A stretch of DNA of 64,000 nt from JASGCP01 sp965263285 (GCA_965263285.1 CBDHHD010000016.1:434001-498000); one strand, 5' to 3'. Shown: positions 16,413 to 25,850, counted from the stretch's first letter. Notes: a model not told the origin generated them from the sequence alone. Translations and numbers: made by a program.

Positions 16413-18341
16413 TTATAATTTTAATACTTTATATTCTGTTCTTCTATTTTTAGCTCTTCCTTCCTCTGTGCCATTGGTACTAATAGGATATAAATCACCA
16501 TACCCTTTATAAAACAAACGGGCTGGATCTATACCTAATGTAATTAAATAATTCACAACTGCCTTTGCTCTATTTTCTGATAAAATTAAATTCATATTTA
16601 CATTGCCTATGCTATCTGTATACCCTCCTACCTCAATAACTGCAGAAGGATTTTCTATTAAGAAGTCTCGTAAAACCAACATTGCTTCTATACTTGAATC
16701 TAATATCTGATATGAGTTATTAGCAAAATACACATTATCTAATGTAATATGATCATTTACTTTAATAGGTCTCAACATAATCGTCAATGGCTTAACCTGA
16801 TGTTGAGCAAGTGCTAGGTTGCTATTAAAAGAATAAAAACTGAAAAAATACCCTACACGATGGATTAATAAAGTATAAGAATGATGATACGGAACAGTTA
16901 AAAAGAAATGCCCCGAATCATTTGATTCTACTACACTTAATACGCCAGAATGATTGCTATTTAATAAATTGATATGTGCCCCTATTCCTTTTTTTGATTC
17001 TATATTAACAACGATTCCTTTAATAAAATCAGTAGGCAAAACTTGTGCATAAGAAGGCAAAGAAGCACGATATATATCTAGTCCCCCCATTCCCCCAGGT
17101 CTATTAGAAGAAAATAAAATTGTTTTGCCATCTGGTTCAACCATAGGAGTAGCATCTTCAAATGGCGTGTTAATAGGATACCCAATATTTTCAGGAATCC
17201 CCCATATATTATTGCTATCTTTTCGTGCTACAAATATATCAGCTCCTCCATAGCCAGGCAATCCATTTGAAGTAAAGAAAAGCGTTTGATTATCACTATG
17301 CATATAGGGTGCTATCTCATCCCCAACCGTATTAATATGAGACCCCATATTAATGGCTTGTGCCCAATGGTTATTCTTAAATTCACTCATGTATACATCT
17401 CTCCCTCCATAACCTCCAGGTCGATTGCTACTAAAATACATTGTTTTTTTATCGGGGCTAAGACTTGGACTGCTTTCCCAATATGCTGTATTCACTCCTG
17501 TTCCCGCATTAATAGGAGCACTCCAGCCATTCAGTGTTTTAATAGAATAATATATATTAAACCCATCTAAATCTTTTAAAGCATATACTAGCATTTCTCC
17601 ATCCTGCGAAATAGACGCAGCACCTTTACGAACAAAAGAATCCAGAAATCTATTCGTTCTTTGTGCTAAAGCATACATGCCTCCTATCATCAGCTGACTA
17701 CGATATAAATTTTCTATTACCTTTTCTTCTTTTCTTGTAAAATATAAAACACTGTCATTAATAATGGGAACAAAAGGATAGTACTCATCATTCTTTGTAT
17801 TTATATGAGAGCCTACATTAATAGGCATACCTATATAATAAGGATGTTTAGTAGCCATAGATAAAGCAAAATCAATATTATGTTGTAATTGCGTTACCTC
17901 ATAAGGTATTTTAGATTGTTTAGTATGTGCGGCATATGCACGCATATAGATTTGTGCTTTATTTACATCATTTAACATAAACCAATCTCGCGCTATCCAA
18001 AAATATAATATAGGTGCACTTACACTATCTATATTCAATATGGTTTGATGCAATTTTAATGCTCCTTGAATGTCATTTGTTTGTATCAACAAAGGGGATA
18101 ACGCAAATAATACAGAAAGAGATTGGGGGTCTATATCAAGTGCTTTACGATAACATGCAATTGCTTCAGATATATTGTTATTAGATAGTTGTTGCTTGGC
18201 TTTGCTTATACATTCATTCACCAACTTGTTGTCTTCTTTCGTTGTGTTTTTAGGGTCATTGATATAAGCTGTACCTTTTTTATTTATCCCACAAGCATTA
18301 AAAAAAACAAGAAAAAAAAACCAATAGTAATATTTTTTCAT
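16413..18341 (-). CDS. PorE-like lipoprotein: TPR, PD40 propeller, OmpA domain
   Basis: The start MKKYYYWFFFLVFFNACG at 18341 gives a lipoprotein signal with cleavage before Cys. The domains in order are a TPR region (about 40-150), a propeller of WD40-like PD40 blades (about 200-440; ISQDGEMLVYA, SLSPDKKTMYFSSNRPGGYG, LFSSNRPGGMGGLDIY), and a carboxypeptidase-regulatory-like domain (about 450-530). The OmpA peptidoglycan-binding domain comes last (VGGYTDSIGNVNMN, LSENRAKAVVNYL, GEGR-like KNRRTE). This four-part order is that of PorE, a type IX secretion component that anchors the machine to peptidoglycan. PorE identity is an inference from architecture; other OmpA/PD40 proteins of Bacteroidota look similar. 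Confidence 0.8.
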   Translation of the reverse strand: MKKYYYWFFFLVFFNACGINKKGTAYINDPKNTTKEDNKLVNECISKAKQQLSNNNISEAIACYRKALDIDPQSLSVLFALSPLLIQTNDIQGALKLHQTILNIDSVSAPILYFWIARDWFMLNDVNKAQIYMRAYAAHTKQSKIPYEVTQLQHNIDFALSMATKHPYYIGMPINVGSHINTKNDEYYPFVPIINDSVLYFTRKEEKVIENLYRSQLMIGGMYALAQRTNRFLDSFVRKGAASISQDGEMLVYALKDLDGFNIYYSIKTLNGWSAPINAGTGVNTAYWESSPSLSPDKKTMYFSSNRPGGYGGRDVYMSEFKNNHWAQAINMGSHINTVGDEIAPYMHSDNQTLFFTSNGLPGYGGADIFVARKDSNNIWGIPENIGYPINTPFEDATPMVEPDGKTILFSSNRPGGMGGLDIYRASLPSYAQVLPTDFIKGIVVNIESKKGIGAHINLLNSNHSGVLSVVESNDSGHFFLTVPYHHSYTLLIHRVGYFFSFYSFNSNLALAQHQVKPLTIMLRPIKVNDHITLDNVYFANNSYQILDSSIEAMLVLRDFLIENPSAVIEVGGYTDSIGNVNMNLILSENRAKAVVNYLITLGIDPARLFYKGYGDLYPISTNGTEEGRAKNRRTEYKVLKL

Positions 18342-18482
18342 AAATAAAATATACAATAAAACAAATGTACAATAAATGCTTCAAATGGCTACAAGTAAAA
18401 AAGTAGAATTGCTACATTCAATAGCCTCCCCTTAAAAAATAATTTTTATAAAAATGATACTTGCTCGGTCAACTCAATAAAT

Positions 18483-18778
18483 GGCTACAATCTTTTTTTG
18501 AGGTGCTGGGGGTGGTATTTATTTTTTTTGTAATTACTCAGGTATAGGTTCATCATTTATTTTTTATATCCTTTTCTTTCTTTTGTCTTGATACAAAAGA
18601 AAGAAACAAATAAAAAATCAAGCCTGCAGATAAAGAGCTACAAAACTACGCCCCCACATTCTCGATGGTCGCTTCGCTCACCTCGTTTTGTAACGATCTT
18701 TATCTGAGGACATTCATCATCAGATATTTCCTATTATTTCCATGTTTATATTTATTTAACTCAAAAAAATATTTAGAC
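18483..18778 (+). mobile_element. Short ISL3-ended element, copy D (hairpin deleted)
   Basis: The left terminus is GGCTACAATCTTTTTTTGAG; the right terminus is degraded to CTCAAAAAAATATTTAGACC. The central hairpin and both adjoining arms are missing: the sequence jumps from CAAAACTACG straight to CCCCCACATTCTCG. Copy G carries the same junction. The right edge abuts an IS256-like end. Confidence 0.75.
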
Positions 18779-18806
18779 CATTTTACACGCTTTTTTAGAT
18801 AGTATC
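18779..18806. mobile_element. IS256-like terminal repeat relic
   Basis: ATTTTACACGCTTTTTTAGA followed by TAGTATC is a diverged form of the end seen at 7137 (reverse complement GATACTATCTAAAAAAGCGT). No transposase sequence remains next to it. Confidence 0.45.
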
Positions 18807-18941
18807 AAAATATAAATTATTTCTTTTAGACAGATATTTCTTTAATATCATTAAAAGCCAATAGATACAGCTAATAAAACAATGTGAATATTTTAAGCTA
18901 CGCTATTGGTTAGTAAGAAGATTGTATATCTCAACAAAGTC

Positions 18942-18975
18942 ATAACTAAATTTAGAATAAGGCACTATGCAAAAA
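18942..18975. mobile_element. Relic end of the GGCATAAC element
   Basis: TCATAACTAAATTTAGAATA followed by AGGCACTATGCAAAAA matches the reverse complement of the right end of the 13103-13659 element. It touches the 3' end of the first propeller lipoprotein gene, so the last codons of that gene may have been altered by the insertion. Confidence 0.5.
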
Positions 18976-18977
18976 TA

Positions 18978-21050
18978 CTACCTTGGAAAAGTTAATGGAT
19001 ATCGGCCAAATCTACAATTGAAAAAACTCTTTGTATTATTATAAAAAATCTGCGACCAGGTATTTCCTCCATCTCTAGTTTGATAAATATATCCATTTTT
19101 AGATATAGCTACCCCAATTAAAGAATTATAAAAATCAACACTATTAAATTGAATATTACTATTATAAAAAACTTGCTTCCAAGTTACACCTCCATCAGTT
19201 GTTAGGTATATATATCCATTAATTGCTACCACAACTCCATTAGTTGAAGAAAAGAAACAGCCATCAGCTAATATCACATTGGTATTATTAAATACTTGAG
19301 TCCATGTAGCACCACTATCATTAGTATGATAAATTAAACTACTATTAAAAAATGCTGGTGTGGTACCAGCGCCATTATAACCAGTAAAAGCGATGCCATT
19401 GCTTGGTGACGAAAAAGCCGATCTAGTCATATCTCCTTGTATATTAGATAATACATTAGTCCATGTAATTCCCGTATCAACACTTCTATAAATATAGCTA
19501 ACATTAGTAGCTCCAACTGCCCCTACATCTATAATATTATTCGAGCTAGAAGCAACAGCTGTACCCCCTGCATTTCCTTGAGGAACTACCCACAATTGAT
19601 TCCAAGAATAATTTCCACCCACAATACCAGTACCTTTATACACTCTAGAAGCGCCCCACCCATATACCGAGGCTATTATATTGTTGTTAATATAATTAAC
19701 ATTAGTTATGGGTTGGAAATTATCAGTCCATATTTTTTGTGCCCATGTATTTCCATCATCTATACTACTATATACAATATTATTTACTTCGGCTAAAAAA
19801 CTATTTGGAGCACTAAAATTAAAAATACTATAATATACATTGTTACTGGGTGTAGCTAATTGAATTACTGATTTAATAGTTAGTCCTCCATCCGTGCTTC
19901 GATATAGAGAATCACTTGCACCTATAATTAATGTTGTAAAATTAGTTGCCGTAAAACTCACACTCGCACTTTGAGAAATATTGCTTAGATCTTTAACAAC
20001 TAAGTTAACAGTTCTATTGCCTGCTATTTTAGTGATAAAGCCAAGGTTAATAGTTGTGTCAATAGTAGCGCTTGTAAATAAGTTGATAGCTTTGCCGTTA
20101 TTGTATAAGGCATTATTATATAAAATGCTATCTGCAATAGAAGGATAGAGAACATAAGTTCTTGCAACAGATCCGTCAGATTTTATCCTTAAGGTGATGG
20201 TTCCTGTATCGTTTATTGTTATATTTGGGGTTACCGTATTAGCGCTAATGCTAAAGCCCCAATTACCTAGAGCCACATTAAATGCAATAGTAGCTGTTCT
20301 ATTGATATTGCCATTATTAGCATCGTTAACAGAAATGGTTAACACCCTATTGCTGTTAACTAATTTAGTTATCAATCCTAAGTTAAAGGCTATTTGAGAA
20401 GCGGATGATTTTGATGTAAGACTATCATAGGGGTTGTTAAGGTTCAATAGTCGTTGTTTTTGATAGTCATAGATACTATCGGTTGTGGGTATGGCATATA
20501 CATAACTTCTTGGTGTAATGCCGTCTGATATAATATTTAAAATAAATGCTCCTGTATCTGAAGTAGTTGTATTGTAGTTGTTTGCATAAGGGTTAATTAC
20601 AAAACCAGTTTGTATGTTTACTGAAGCAGAAATTGTTTGTGTTATATTTTGTGTTGTATTGGTAAAAGTAAAGTTGATTTGTTTTCTAGTGCCGTTTAAA
20701 TTAGTGGGGGGATTATAATAAAAAACAACCTGGCCATTACTATTTGTTATAATGTTAAATGTGGTATTGGCAGGATATTTTACACCTTGGTAAGTGATGG
20801 CTTCACTAATTTTTACTTGGTAATTTGAAGTTGAAGCACTATTAACCTTGCTATTATTATTAGCGTTATTGTTTGTGGTTGATAAATTAAAAACAAATTT
20901 GTTACTATCCGAACCTGCTAGAACATTTTGAGGTGTATAAGCTGTACTTATAAGATTATTGGTAGGAGTAGATGGGGTGTTGTTGTTGTTTACTTTGTTA
21001 CAAGCTACAAAAAAAAGTAAGCTCAATACGATTAAAAAATTTTTTGGCAT
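18978..21050 (-). CDS. Propeller lipoprotein 1 of the tandem triplet
   Basis: This 690-aa protein starts with MPKNFLIVLSLLFFVACNK, a lipoprotein signal with the lipobox FVAC. It continues through an Asn/Thr-rich linker and Ig-like or bacterial adhesin-type beta modules to about residue 365. The rest is a beta-propeller of BNR/Ycf48-like blades with GGxTW motifs such as IYRSVDTGITWTNV, YLTTDGGVTWKQVF and IYQTRDGGNTWSQIF. The N-terminal half is almost identical to copies 2 and 3; the propeller is not. Copy 1 diverges straight after SASVSF. Its C-terminus (GRYPLTFPR) abuts a repeat relic. It is probably surface-exposed; the binding partner is unknown. Confidence 0.8.
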   Translation of the reverse strand: MPKNFLIVLSLLFFVACNKVNNNNTPSTPTNNLISTAYTPQNVLAGSDSNKFVFNLSTTNNNANNNSKVNSASTSNYQVKISEAITYQGVKYPANTTFNIITNSNGQVVFYYNPPTNLNGTRKQINFTFTNTTQNITQTISASVNIQTGFVINPYANNYNTTTSDTGAFILNIISDGITPRSYVYAIPTTDSIYDYQKQRLLNLNNPYDSLTSKSSASQIAFNLGLITKLVNSNRVLTISVNDANNGNINRTATIAFNVALGNWGFSISANTVTPNITINDTGTITLRIKSDGSVARTYVLYPSIADSILYNNALYNNGKAINLFTSATIDTTINLGFITKIAGNRTVNLVVKDLSNISQSASVSFTATNFTTLIIGASDSLYRSTDGGLTIKSVIQLATPSNNVYYSIFNFSAPNSFLAEVNNIVYSSIDDGNTWAQKIWTDNFQPITNVNYINNNIIASVYGWGASRVYKGTGIVGGNYSWNQLWVVPQGNAGGTAVASSSNNIIDVGAVGATNVSYIYRSVDTGITWTNVLSNIQGDMTRSAFSSPSNGIAFTGYNGAGTTPAFFNSSLIYHTNDSGATWTQVFNNTNVILADGCFFSSTNGVVVAINGYIYLTTDGGVTWKQVFYNSNIQFNSVDFYNSLIGVAISKNGYIYQTRDGGNTWSQIFYNNTKSFFNCRFGRYPLTFPR

Positions 21051-21083
21051 AAAATTATTTGTTTAGGTTTTAGTAAAGAAATG

Positions 21084-21091
21084 CAAAGGTA
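21084..21091 (-). promoter_or_regulatory. -7 motif of propeller lipoprotein 1
   Basis: On the minus strand TACCTTTG (plus CAAAGGTA) fits TAnnTTTG, 33 bp upstream of the start codon. The same motif at the same distance precedes copies 2 and 3. In copy 1 the conserved upstream block is cut at 21103 by a GGTATAAC repeat, leaving the -7 box but replacing sequence further upstream. Confidence 0.5.
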
Positions 21092-21102
21092 ATTATTTTT
21101 TG

Positions 21103-21370
21103 GGTATAACGATTTTTTTAGTGAGCGATGACAAAGATAATATATTTTTTAAAAAAACCAATTTATTTTTGATTTTTTAAAAATATAGGTATAACGACTT
21201 TTTTAGTGAGTCGATTTGACTTATTTGTAATAATAAAAATATTTTTAGTAAAAGTAACACAATATAAACTGTTTTCTATTTTTATTAACACAACTTGCCT
21301 TAAAAAAATTAAATCAAATTCATAAAAAAGGCGTATTTTAATACCTGCTCACTAAAAAAGTCGTTATACC
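21103..21370. mobile_element. GGTATAAC inverted-repeat element plus a partial copy
   Basis: The complete unit at 21188-21370 (183 bp) begins GGTATAACGACTTTTTTAGT and ends with the reverse complement ACTAAAAAAGTCGTTATACC. A single degraded end (GGTATAACGATTTTTTTAGT) at 21103 precedes it. Neither codes for protein. Other ends of this family occur at 31530 and 40955, both fused to the same place in an ISL3-type terminus. Confidence 0.7.
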
Positions 21371-21380
21371 TTATTTTTAG

Positions 21381-21425
21381 CTAAATCTTTTTTTTGAAGT
21401 GCTGGGGATGTATCTTTGCTTTGGG
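21381..21425. mobile_element. Relic end of the ISL3-family IS
   Basis: GCTAAATC, a run of Ts, then GAAGTGCTGGGGATGTATCT and TTGCTT matches the transposase-proximal end of the IS at 3390-3436 (read in reverse). The short non-coding elements lack GTATCTTTGCT, so this is a trace of a former full IS insertion just after propeller lipoprotein 2. Confidence 0.5.
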
Positions 21426-21452
21426 GGTATAAATGAATTTAGTTTTGCTGTT

Positions 21453-23471
21453 TTAATTAATTGGTAGAAATGTAATTCCGTTAAATTCACTAGTAGCACC
21501 TGAGTTAATAGTAGTCCATGTAGCTCCGCCATCAGTAGTGCGAACAATAGTTCCATTAAAGCCAACCGCTACACCATTTGTCGCAGACGAAAACGCTATA
21601 GAGTGAAACCAAACACTTGTGCCCGGATTAACAATAGTCCATGTATTGCCTCCATTAGTAGTGCGATAAAAAGTATTACTACTATAAGTTCCAACTGCCA
21701 CACCATTTGTTGCAGATGAAAAAGCAACGCCTTGAAATTGTATGGCATTATTATTTAAAGGATTATATAAAATTGGATTCCAAGTAGCTCCCCCATCAAT
21801 AGTTTGATAAATTACTCCACCTCCTCCAACAAATATACCATTTATAGATGAAGTAAATGCTATTGAACCTAAGAAATTAAAAAACGAAGACGAAGGGATG
21901 TTAATAACAACTGAACTCCATGTATTGCCTCCATCAGTAGTACGAATAACAGCGCCTCCATTACCAACTATTATGCCATTTGAAGGAGAAGAGAATCTTA
22001 TATTACTTAAATCATTAGTAATGCCAGAACTAATAGAAGTCCATGTAGCTCCGCTATCAGTTGTTTTAAAAATAGTACCATTTACACCAACTGCGAATCC
22101 ATTTGAAGGAGTTGTAAAAGTTGCACCATAAATACCAACAGTATTAGAAAAGACATTATTCCAAGAAAGACCAGCATCAGTGGTGCGATAAATAAATCCG
22201 GGAGAGTTAAACCCTCCTACAAGTATTCCATTTTTTGATGTTGAAAAAGCTACTTGAATGATTGTTCCTGTAATATTTTGTTTAATAGAACTCCAAGTAA
22301 TACCATCGTCAGTAGTGCGATAAATCATATTTATTCCCACTGCTATACCAATAGCAGATGATGATTGTATATTAAAACTCACACTCGCACTTTGAGAAGT
22401 ATTGCTTAGATCTTTAACCAACAAGTTAACAGTTCTATTGCTTGCTATTTTAGTGATAAAGCCAAGGTTAATAGTTGTGTCAATAGTAGCGCTTGTAAAT
22501 AAGTTGATAGCTTTGCCATTATTGTATAAGGTATTATTATATAAAATGCTATCTGCAATAGCAGGATAGAGAACATAAGTTCTTGCAACAGACCCGTCAG
22601 ATTTTATCCTTAAGTTGATGGTCCCTGTATCGTTTGTTGTTATATTTGGGTTTACCGTGCTGGCGCTAATACTAAAGCCCCAATTGCCTAGAGCCACATT
22701 AAATGCAATAGTAGCTGTTCTATTGATATTGCCGTTATTAGCATCGTTAACAGAAATGGTTAACACCCTATTGCTGTTAACTAATTTAGTTATCAATCCT
22801 AAGTTAAAGGCTATTTGAGAAGCGGATGATTTTGATGTAAGACTATCATAGGGGTTGTTAAGGTTCAATAGTCGTTGTTTTTGATAGTCATAGATACTAT
22901 CGGTTGTGGGTATGGTATATACATAACTTCTTGGTGTAATGCCGTCTGATATAATATTTAAAATAAATGCTCCTGTATCTGAAGTAGTTGTATTGTAGTT
23001 GTTTGCATAAGGGTTAATTACAAAACCAGTTTGTATGTTTACTGAAGCAGAAATTGTTTGTGTTATATTTTGTGTTGTATTGGTAAAAGTAAAGTTGATT
23101 TGTTTTCTAGTGCCGTTTAAATTAGCGGGGGGATTATAATAAAAAACAACCTGGCCATTACTATTTGTTGTAATGTTAAATGTGGTATTAGCAGGATATT
23201 TTACACCTTGGTAAGTGATGACTTCACTAATTTTTACTTGGTAATTTGAAGTTGAAGCACTATTAACCTTGCTATTATTATTAGCGTTATTGTTTGTGGT
23301 TGATAAATTAAAAACAAATTTGTTACTATCCGAACCTGCTAGAACATTTTGAGGTGTATAAGCTGTACTTATAAGATTATTGGTAGGAGTAGATGGGGTG
23401 TTGTTGTTGTTTACTTTGTTACAAGCTACAAAAAAAAGTAAGCTCAATACGATTAAAAAATTTTTTGGCAT
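21453..23471 (-). CDS. Propeller lipoprotein 2 of the tandem triplet
   Basis: This 672-aa protein has the same signal peptide and N-terminal half as copy 1. After SASVSF it continues with NIQSSSAIGIAVG, which copy 3 shares, and then its own propeller. Blades follow the pattern IYRTTDDGITWSSI, IYRTTDAGLSWNNVF, IFKTTDSGATWTSI, VIRTTDGGNTWSSV, IYQTIDGGATWNPI, FYRTTNGGNTWTIV and IVRTTDGGATWTTI, so about seven. FSSATNGVAVG-type inter-blade segments lie between them. It differs from copies 1 and 3 at scattered sites in the N-terminal half (SEVITYQ, FNITTNS, PPANLNG), while other variants are shared with one or the other copy. The product is probably a surface-displayed lipoprotein; ligand unknown. 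Confidence 0.8.
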   Translation of the reverse strand: MPKNFLIVLSLLFFVACNKVNNNNTPSTPTNNLISTAYTPQNVLAGSDSNKFVFNLSTTNNNANNNSKVNSASTSNYQVKISEVITYQGVKYPANTTFNITTNSNGQVVFYYNPPANLNGTRKQINFTFTNTTQNITQTISASVNIQTGFVINPYANNYNTTTSDTGAFILNIISDGITPRSYVYTIPTTDSIYDYQKQRLLNLNNPYDSLTSKSSASQIAFNLGLITKLVNSNRVLTISVNDANNGNINRTATIAFNVALGNWGFSISASTVNPNITTNDTGTINLRIKSDGSVARTYVLYPAIADSILYNNTLYNNGKAINLFTSATIDTTINLGFITKIASNRTVNLLVKDLSNTSQSASVSFNIQSSSAIGIAVGINMIYRTTDDGITWSSIKQNITGTIIQVAFSTSKNGILVGGFNSPGFIYRTTDAGLSWNNVFSNTVGIYGATFTTPSNGFAVGVNGTIFKTTDSGATWTSISSGITNDLSNIRFSSPSNGIIVGNGGAVIRTTDGGNTWSSVVINIPSSSFFNFLGSIAFTSSINGIFVGGGGVIYQTIDGGATWNPILYNPLNNNAIQFQGVAFSSATNGVAVGTYSSNTFYRTTNGGNTWTIVNPGTSVWFHSIAFSSATNGVAVGFNGTIVRTTDGGATWTTINSGATSEFNGITFLPIN

Positions 23472-23504
23472 AAAATTATTTGTTTAGGTTTTAGTAAAGA
23501 AATG

Positions 23505-23512
23505 CAAAGGTA
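23505..23512 (-). promoter_or_regulatory. -7 motif of propeller lipoprotein 2
   Basis: TACCTTTG on the minus strand, 33 bp before the start, is identical in placement to copies 1 and 3. Upstream conservation with copy 3 extends to about 23586. Confidence 0.5.
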
Positions 23513-23772
23513 ATTATTTTTTGTATAATTGTTGTATGAAGTTTTATAAACATACAAAAAATAGTGGGCATTTCCAAAAAAAATAGAAAATACAATTCCT
23601 GATTATAGATTAGGTACTAGTTGGGTAAGTTTTTGTTTCAATGAAAGTGTTACTATCAGAAATAATGATTAGAATGTGCTTAGTCAATATTTTTCAATCC
23701 TTAAATCAATTAAGAAATATTGATTCCGAACGAGTTAAGTTAATTAATAATATCACCTCAATAAGTTGGGGA

Positions 23773-25728
23773 CTAATTTAAAGAAGCAAAAGCAACAGCA
23801 GTAAAAGCAATATTGCTACTGAACACTTGTGTCCAAGTTTGTCCCCCGTCTTGTGTGCGATATATGACACCTTTAAACGCTACCACTACACCGTTAGTAT
23901 CAGATGAAAAGGCAACACTATTAAAACCAAAATTATTACTATTAAATACTTGTGTCCAAGTTTGTCCTCCGTTTTGTGTACGATAGATAACACCAGTATT
24001 ACTGACTGCCACACCATTAGTTGTAGATGAAAAATTAACACTAGAAAAATTAAAACCAACATTTAATACATTTGTCCAAGTTTGTCCCCCGTCTTGTGTG
24101 CGATAGATACCGCCAGTATTCGCTACAGCCACACCATTAGTAGCGGATGAAAAGGCAACACCATAAAAACTAGAATTATTACTATTTAACACTTGTGTCC
24201 AAGTTTGTCCTCCATCTTGTGTTCTATAAATGCCAGCATATCCCACCGCCACACCATTAGTAGCGGATGAAAAGGCAACACCATTAAAACCAATATTTAA
24301 TACACTTGTCCAAGTTTGTCCTCCGTCTTGTGTGTGATAGATACCGCCATTATTCGCTACCGACACACCATTAGTAGCAGATGAAAAGGCAACACTATTA
24401 AAACTAACATTGCCATTGTTTAATACATTTGTCCAAGTTTGTCCTCCATTTTGTGTGCGATAGATACTGCCACCATTTGTTACTACCACGCTATTAGTAG
24501 CGGATGAAAAGGCAACACTGCTATTAGAAGCAACATTTAATACACTTGTCCAAGTTTGTCCTCCATCTTGTGTACGATAAATACTATCAGGACCCACCGC
24601 TATACCAATAGCAGATGATGATTGTATATTAAAACTCACACTCGCACTTTGAGAAGTATTGCTTAGATCTTTAACAACTAAGTTAACAGTTCTATTGCCT
24701 GCTATTTTAGTGATATAGCCAAGGTTAATAGTTGTGTCAATAGTAGCGCTTGTAAATAAGTTGATAGCTTTGCCGTTATTGTATAAGGCATTATTATATA
24801 AAATGCTATCTGCAATAGCAGGATAGAGAACATAAGTTCTTGCAACAGATCCGTCAGACTTTATCCTTAAGTTGATGGTCCCTGTATCGTTTGTTGTTAT
24901 ATTTGGGGTTACCGTGCTAGCTCTAATGCTAAAGCCCCAATTACCTAGAGCCACATTAAATGCAATAGTAGCTGTTCTATTGATATTACCGTTATTAACA
25001 TCGTTAACAGAAATGGTTAACACCCTATTGCTGTTAACTAATTTAGTTATCAATCCTAAGTTAAAGGCTATTTGAGAAACGGATGATTTTGATGTAAGAC
25101 TATCATAGGGGTTGTTAAGGTTCAATAGTCGTTGTTTTTGATAGTCATAGATACTATCGGTTGTGGGTATGGTATATACATAACTTCTTGGTGTAATGCC
25201 GTCTGATATAATATTTAAAATAAATGCTCCTGTATCTGAAGTAGTTGTATTGTAGTTGTTTGCATAAGGGTTAATTACAAAACCAGTTTGTATGTTTACT
25301 GAAGCAGAAATTGTTTGTGTTATATTTTGTGTTGTATTGGTAAAAGTAAAGTTGATTTGTTTTCTAGTGCCGTTTAAATTAGTGGGGGGATTATAATAAA
25401 AAACAACCTGGCCATTACTATTTGTTATAATGTTAAATGTGGTATTGGCAGGATATTTTACACCTTGGTAAGTGATGGCTTCACTAATTTTTACTTGGTA
25501 ATTTGAAGCCGAAGCACTATTAACCTTGCTATTATTATTACCGTTATTGTTTGTGGTTGATAAATTAAAAACAAATTTATTACTATCCGAACCTGCTAGA
25601 ACATTTTGAGGTGTATAAGCTGTACTTATAAGATTATTGGTAGGAGTAGATGGGGTGTTGTTGTTGTTTACTTTGTTACAAGCTACAAAAAAAAGTAAGC
25701 TCAATACGATTAAAAAATTTTTTGGCAT
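23773..25728 (-). CDS. Propeller lipoprotein 3, with homogenised blades
   Basis: This 651-aa protein has a shared signal peptide and N-terminal half. Its propeller is far more regular than those of copies 1 and 2. Seven units read IYRTQDGGQTWTxVLN (with H for R or N for D in some), separated by FNSVAFSSATNGVAVANTG-like linkers. Seven blades would close one propeller. The uniformity at both protein and DNA level suggests recent amplification or gene conversion of a single blade. The gene is complete, with stop TAA at 23773 after AFASLN. Like its neighbours it should be lipid-anchored and probably surface-exposed. No enzyme motif is visible. Confidence 0.8.
   Translation of the reverse strand: MPKNFLIVLSLLFFVACNKVNNNNTPSTPTNNLISTAYTPQNVLAGSDSNKFVFNLSTTNNNGNNNSKVNSASASNYQVKISEAITYQGVKYPANTTFNIITNSNGQVVFYYNPPTNLNGTRKQINFTFTNTTQNITQTISASVNIQTGFVINPYANNYNTTTSDTGAFILNIISDGITPRSYVYTIPTTDSIYDYQKQRLLNLNNPYDSLTSKSSVSQIAFNLGLITKLVNSNRVLTISVNDVNNGNINRTATIAFNVALGNWGFSIRASTVTPNITTNDTGTINLRIKSDGSVARTYVLYPAIADSILYNNALYNNGKAINLFTSATIDTTINLGYITKIAGNRTVNLVVKDLSNTSQSASVSFNIQSSSAIGIAVGPDSIYRTQDGGQTWTSVLNVASNSSVAFSSATNSVVVTNGGSIYRTQNGGQTWTNVLNNGNVSFNSVAFSSATNGVSVANNGGIYHTQDGGQTWTSVLNIGFNGVAFSSATNGVAVGYAGIYRTQDGGQTWTQVLNSNNSSFYGVAFSSATNGVAVANTGGIYRTQDGGQTWTNVLNVGFNFSSVNFSSTTNGVAVSNTGVIYRTQNGGQTWTQVFNSNNFGFNSVAFSSDTNGVVVAFKGVIYRTQDGGQTWTQVFSSNIAFTAVAFASLN
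23776..24605 (-). repeat. Seven tandem blade-coding repeats
   Basis: Units of roughly 105-120 bp repeat the plus-strand core TTGTCCAAGTTTGTCCTCCG-type sequence (reverse complement coding GGQTWT) seven times inside propeller lipoprotein 3. They are coding repeats and not a CRISPR array: there are no unique spacers and the frame is preserved throughout. Confidence 0.8.
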
Positions 25729-25761
25729 AAAATTATTTGTTTAGGTTTTAGTAAAGAAATG

Positions 25762-25769
25762 CAAAGGTA
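25762..25769 (-). promoter_or_regulatory. -7 motif of propeller lipoprotein 3
   Basis: TACCTTTG on the minus strand lies 33 bp upstream of the start. The block conserved with copy 2 ends at about 25843, just before the repeat element at 25851. Confidence 0.5.
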
Positions 25770-25850
25770 ATTATTTTTTGTATAATTGTTGTATGAAGTT
25801 TTATAAACATACAAAAAATAGTGGGCATTTCCAAAAAAAATAGTTTTTTG

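Noticed and set aside
20194..20397. A 67-codon hydrophobic frame opposite lipoprotein 1, found again at 22615 and 24872
   Set aside because: The three frames are conserved only because the opposite-strand gene is triplicated. Each lies wholly inside a real coding region and has no start signal.
23776..24605. Regularly spaced near-identical repeats resembling a CRISPR array
   Set aside because: The units are coding, in frame and continuous with the lipoprotein, with no unique spacers and no cas genes in the window.
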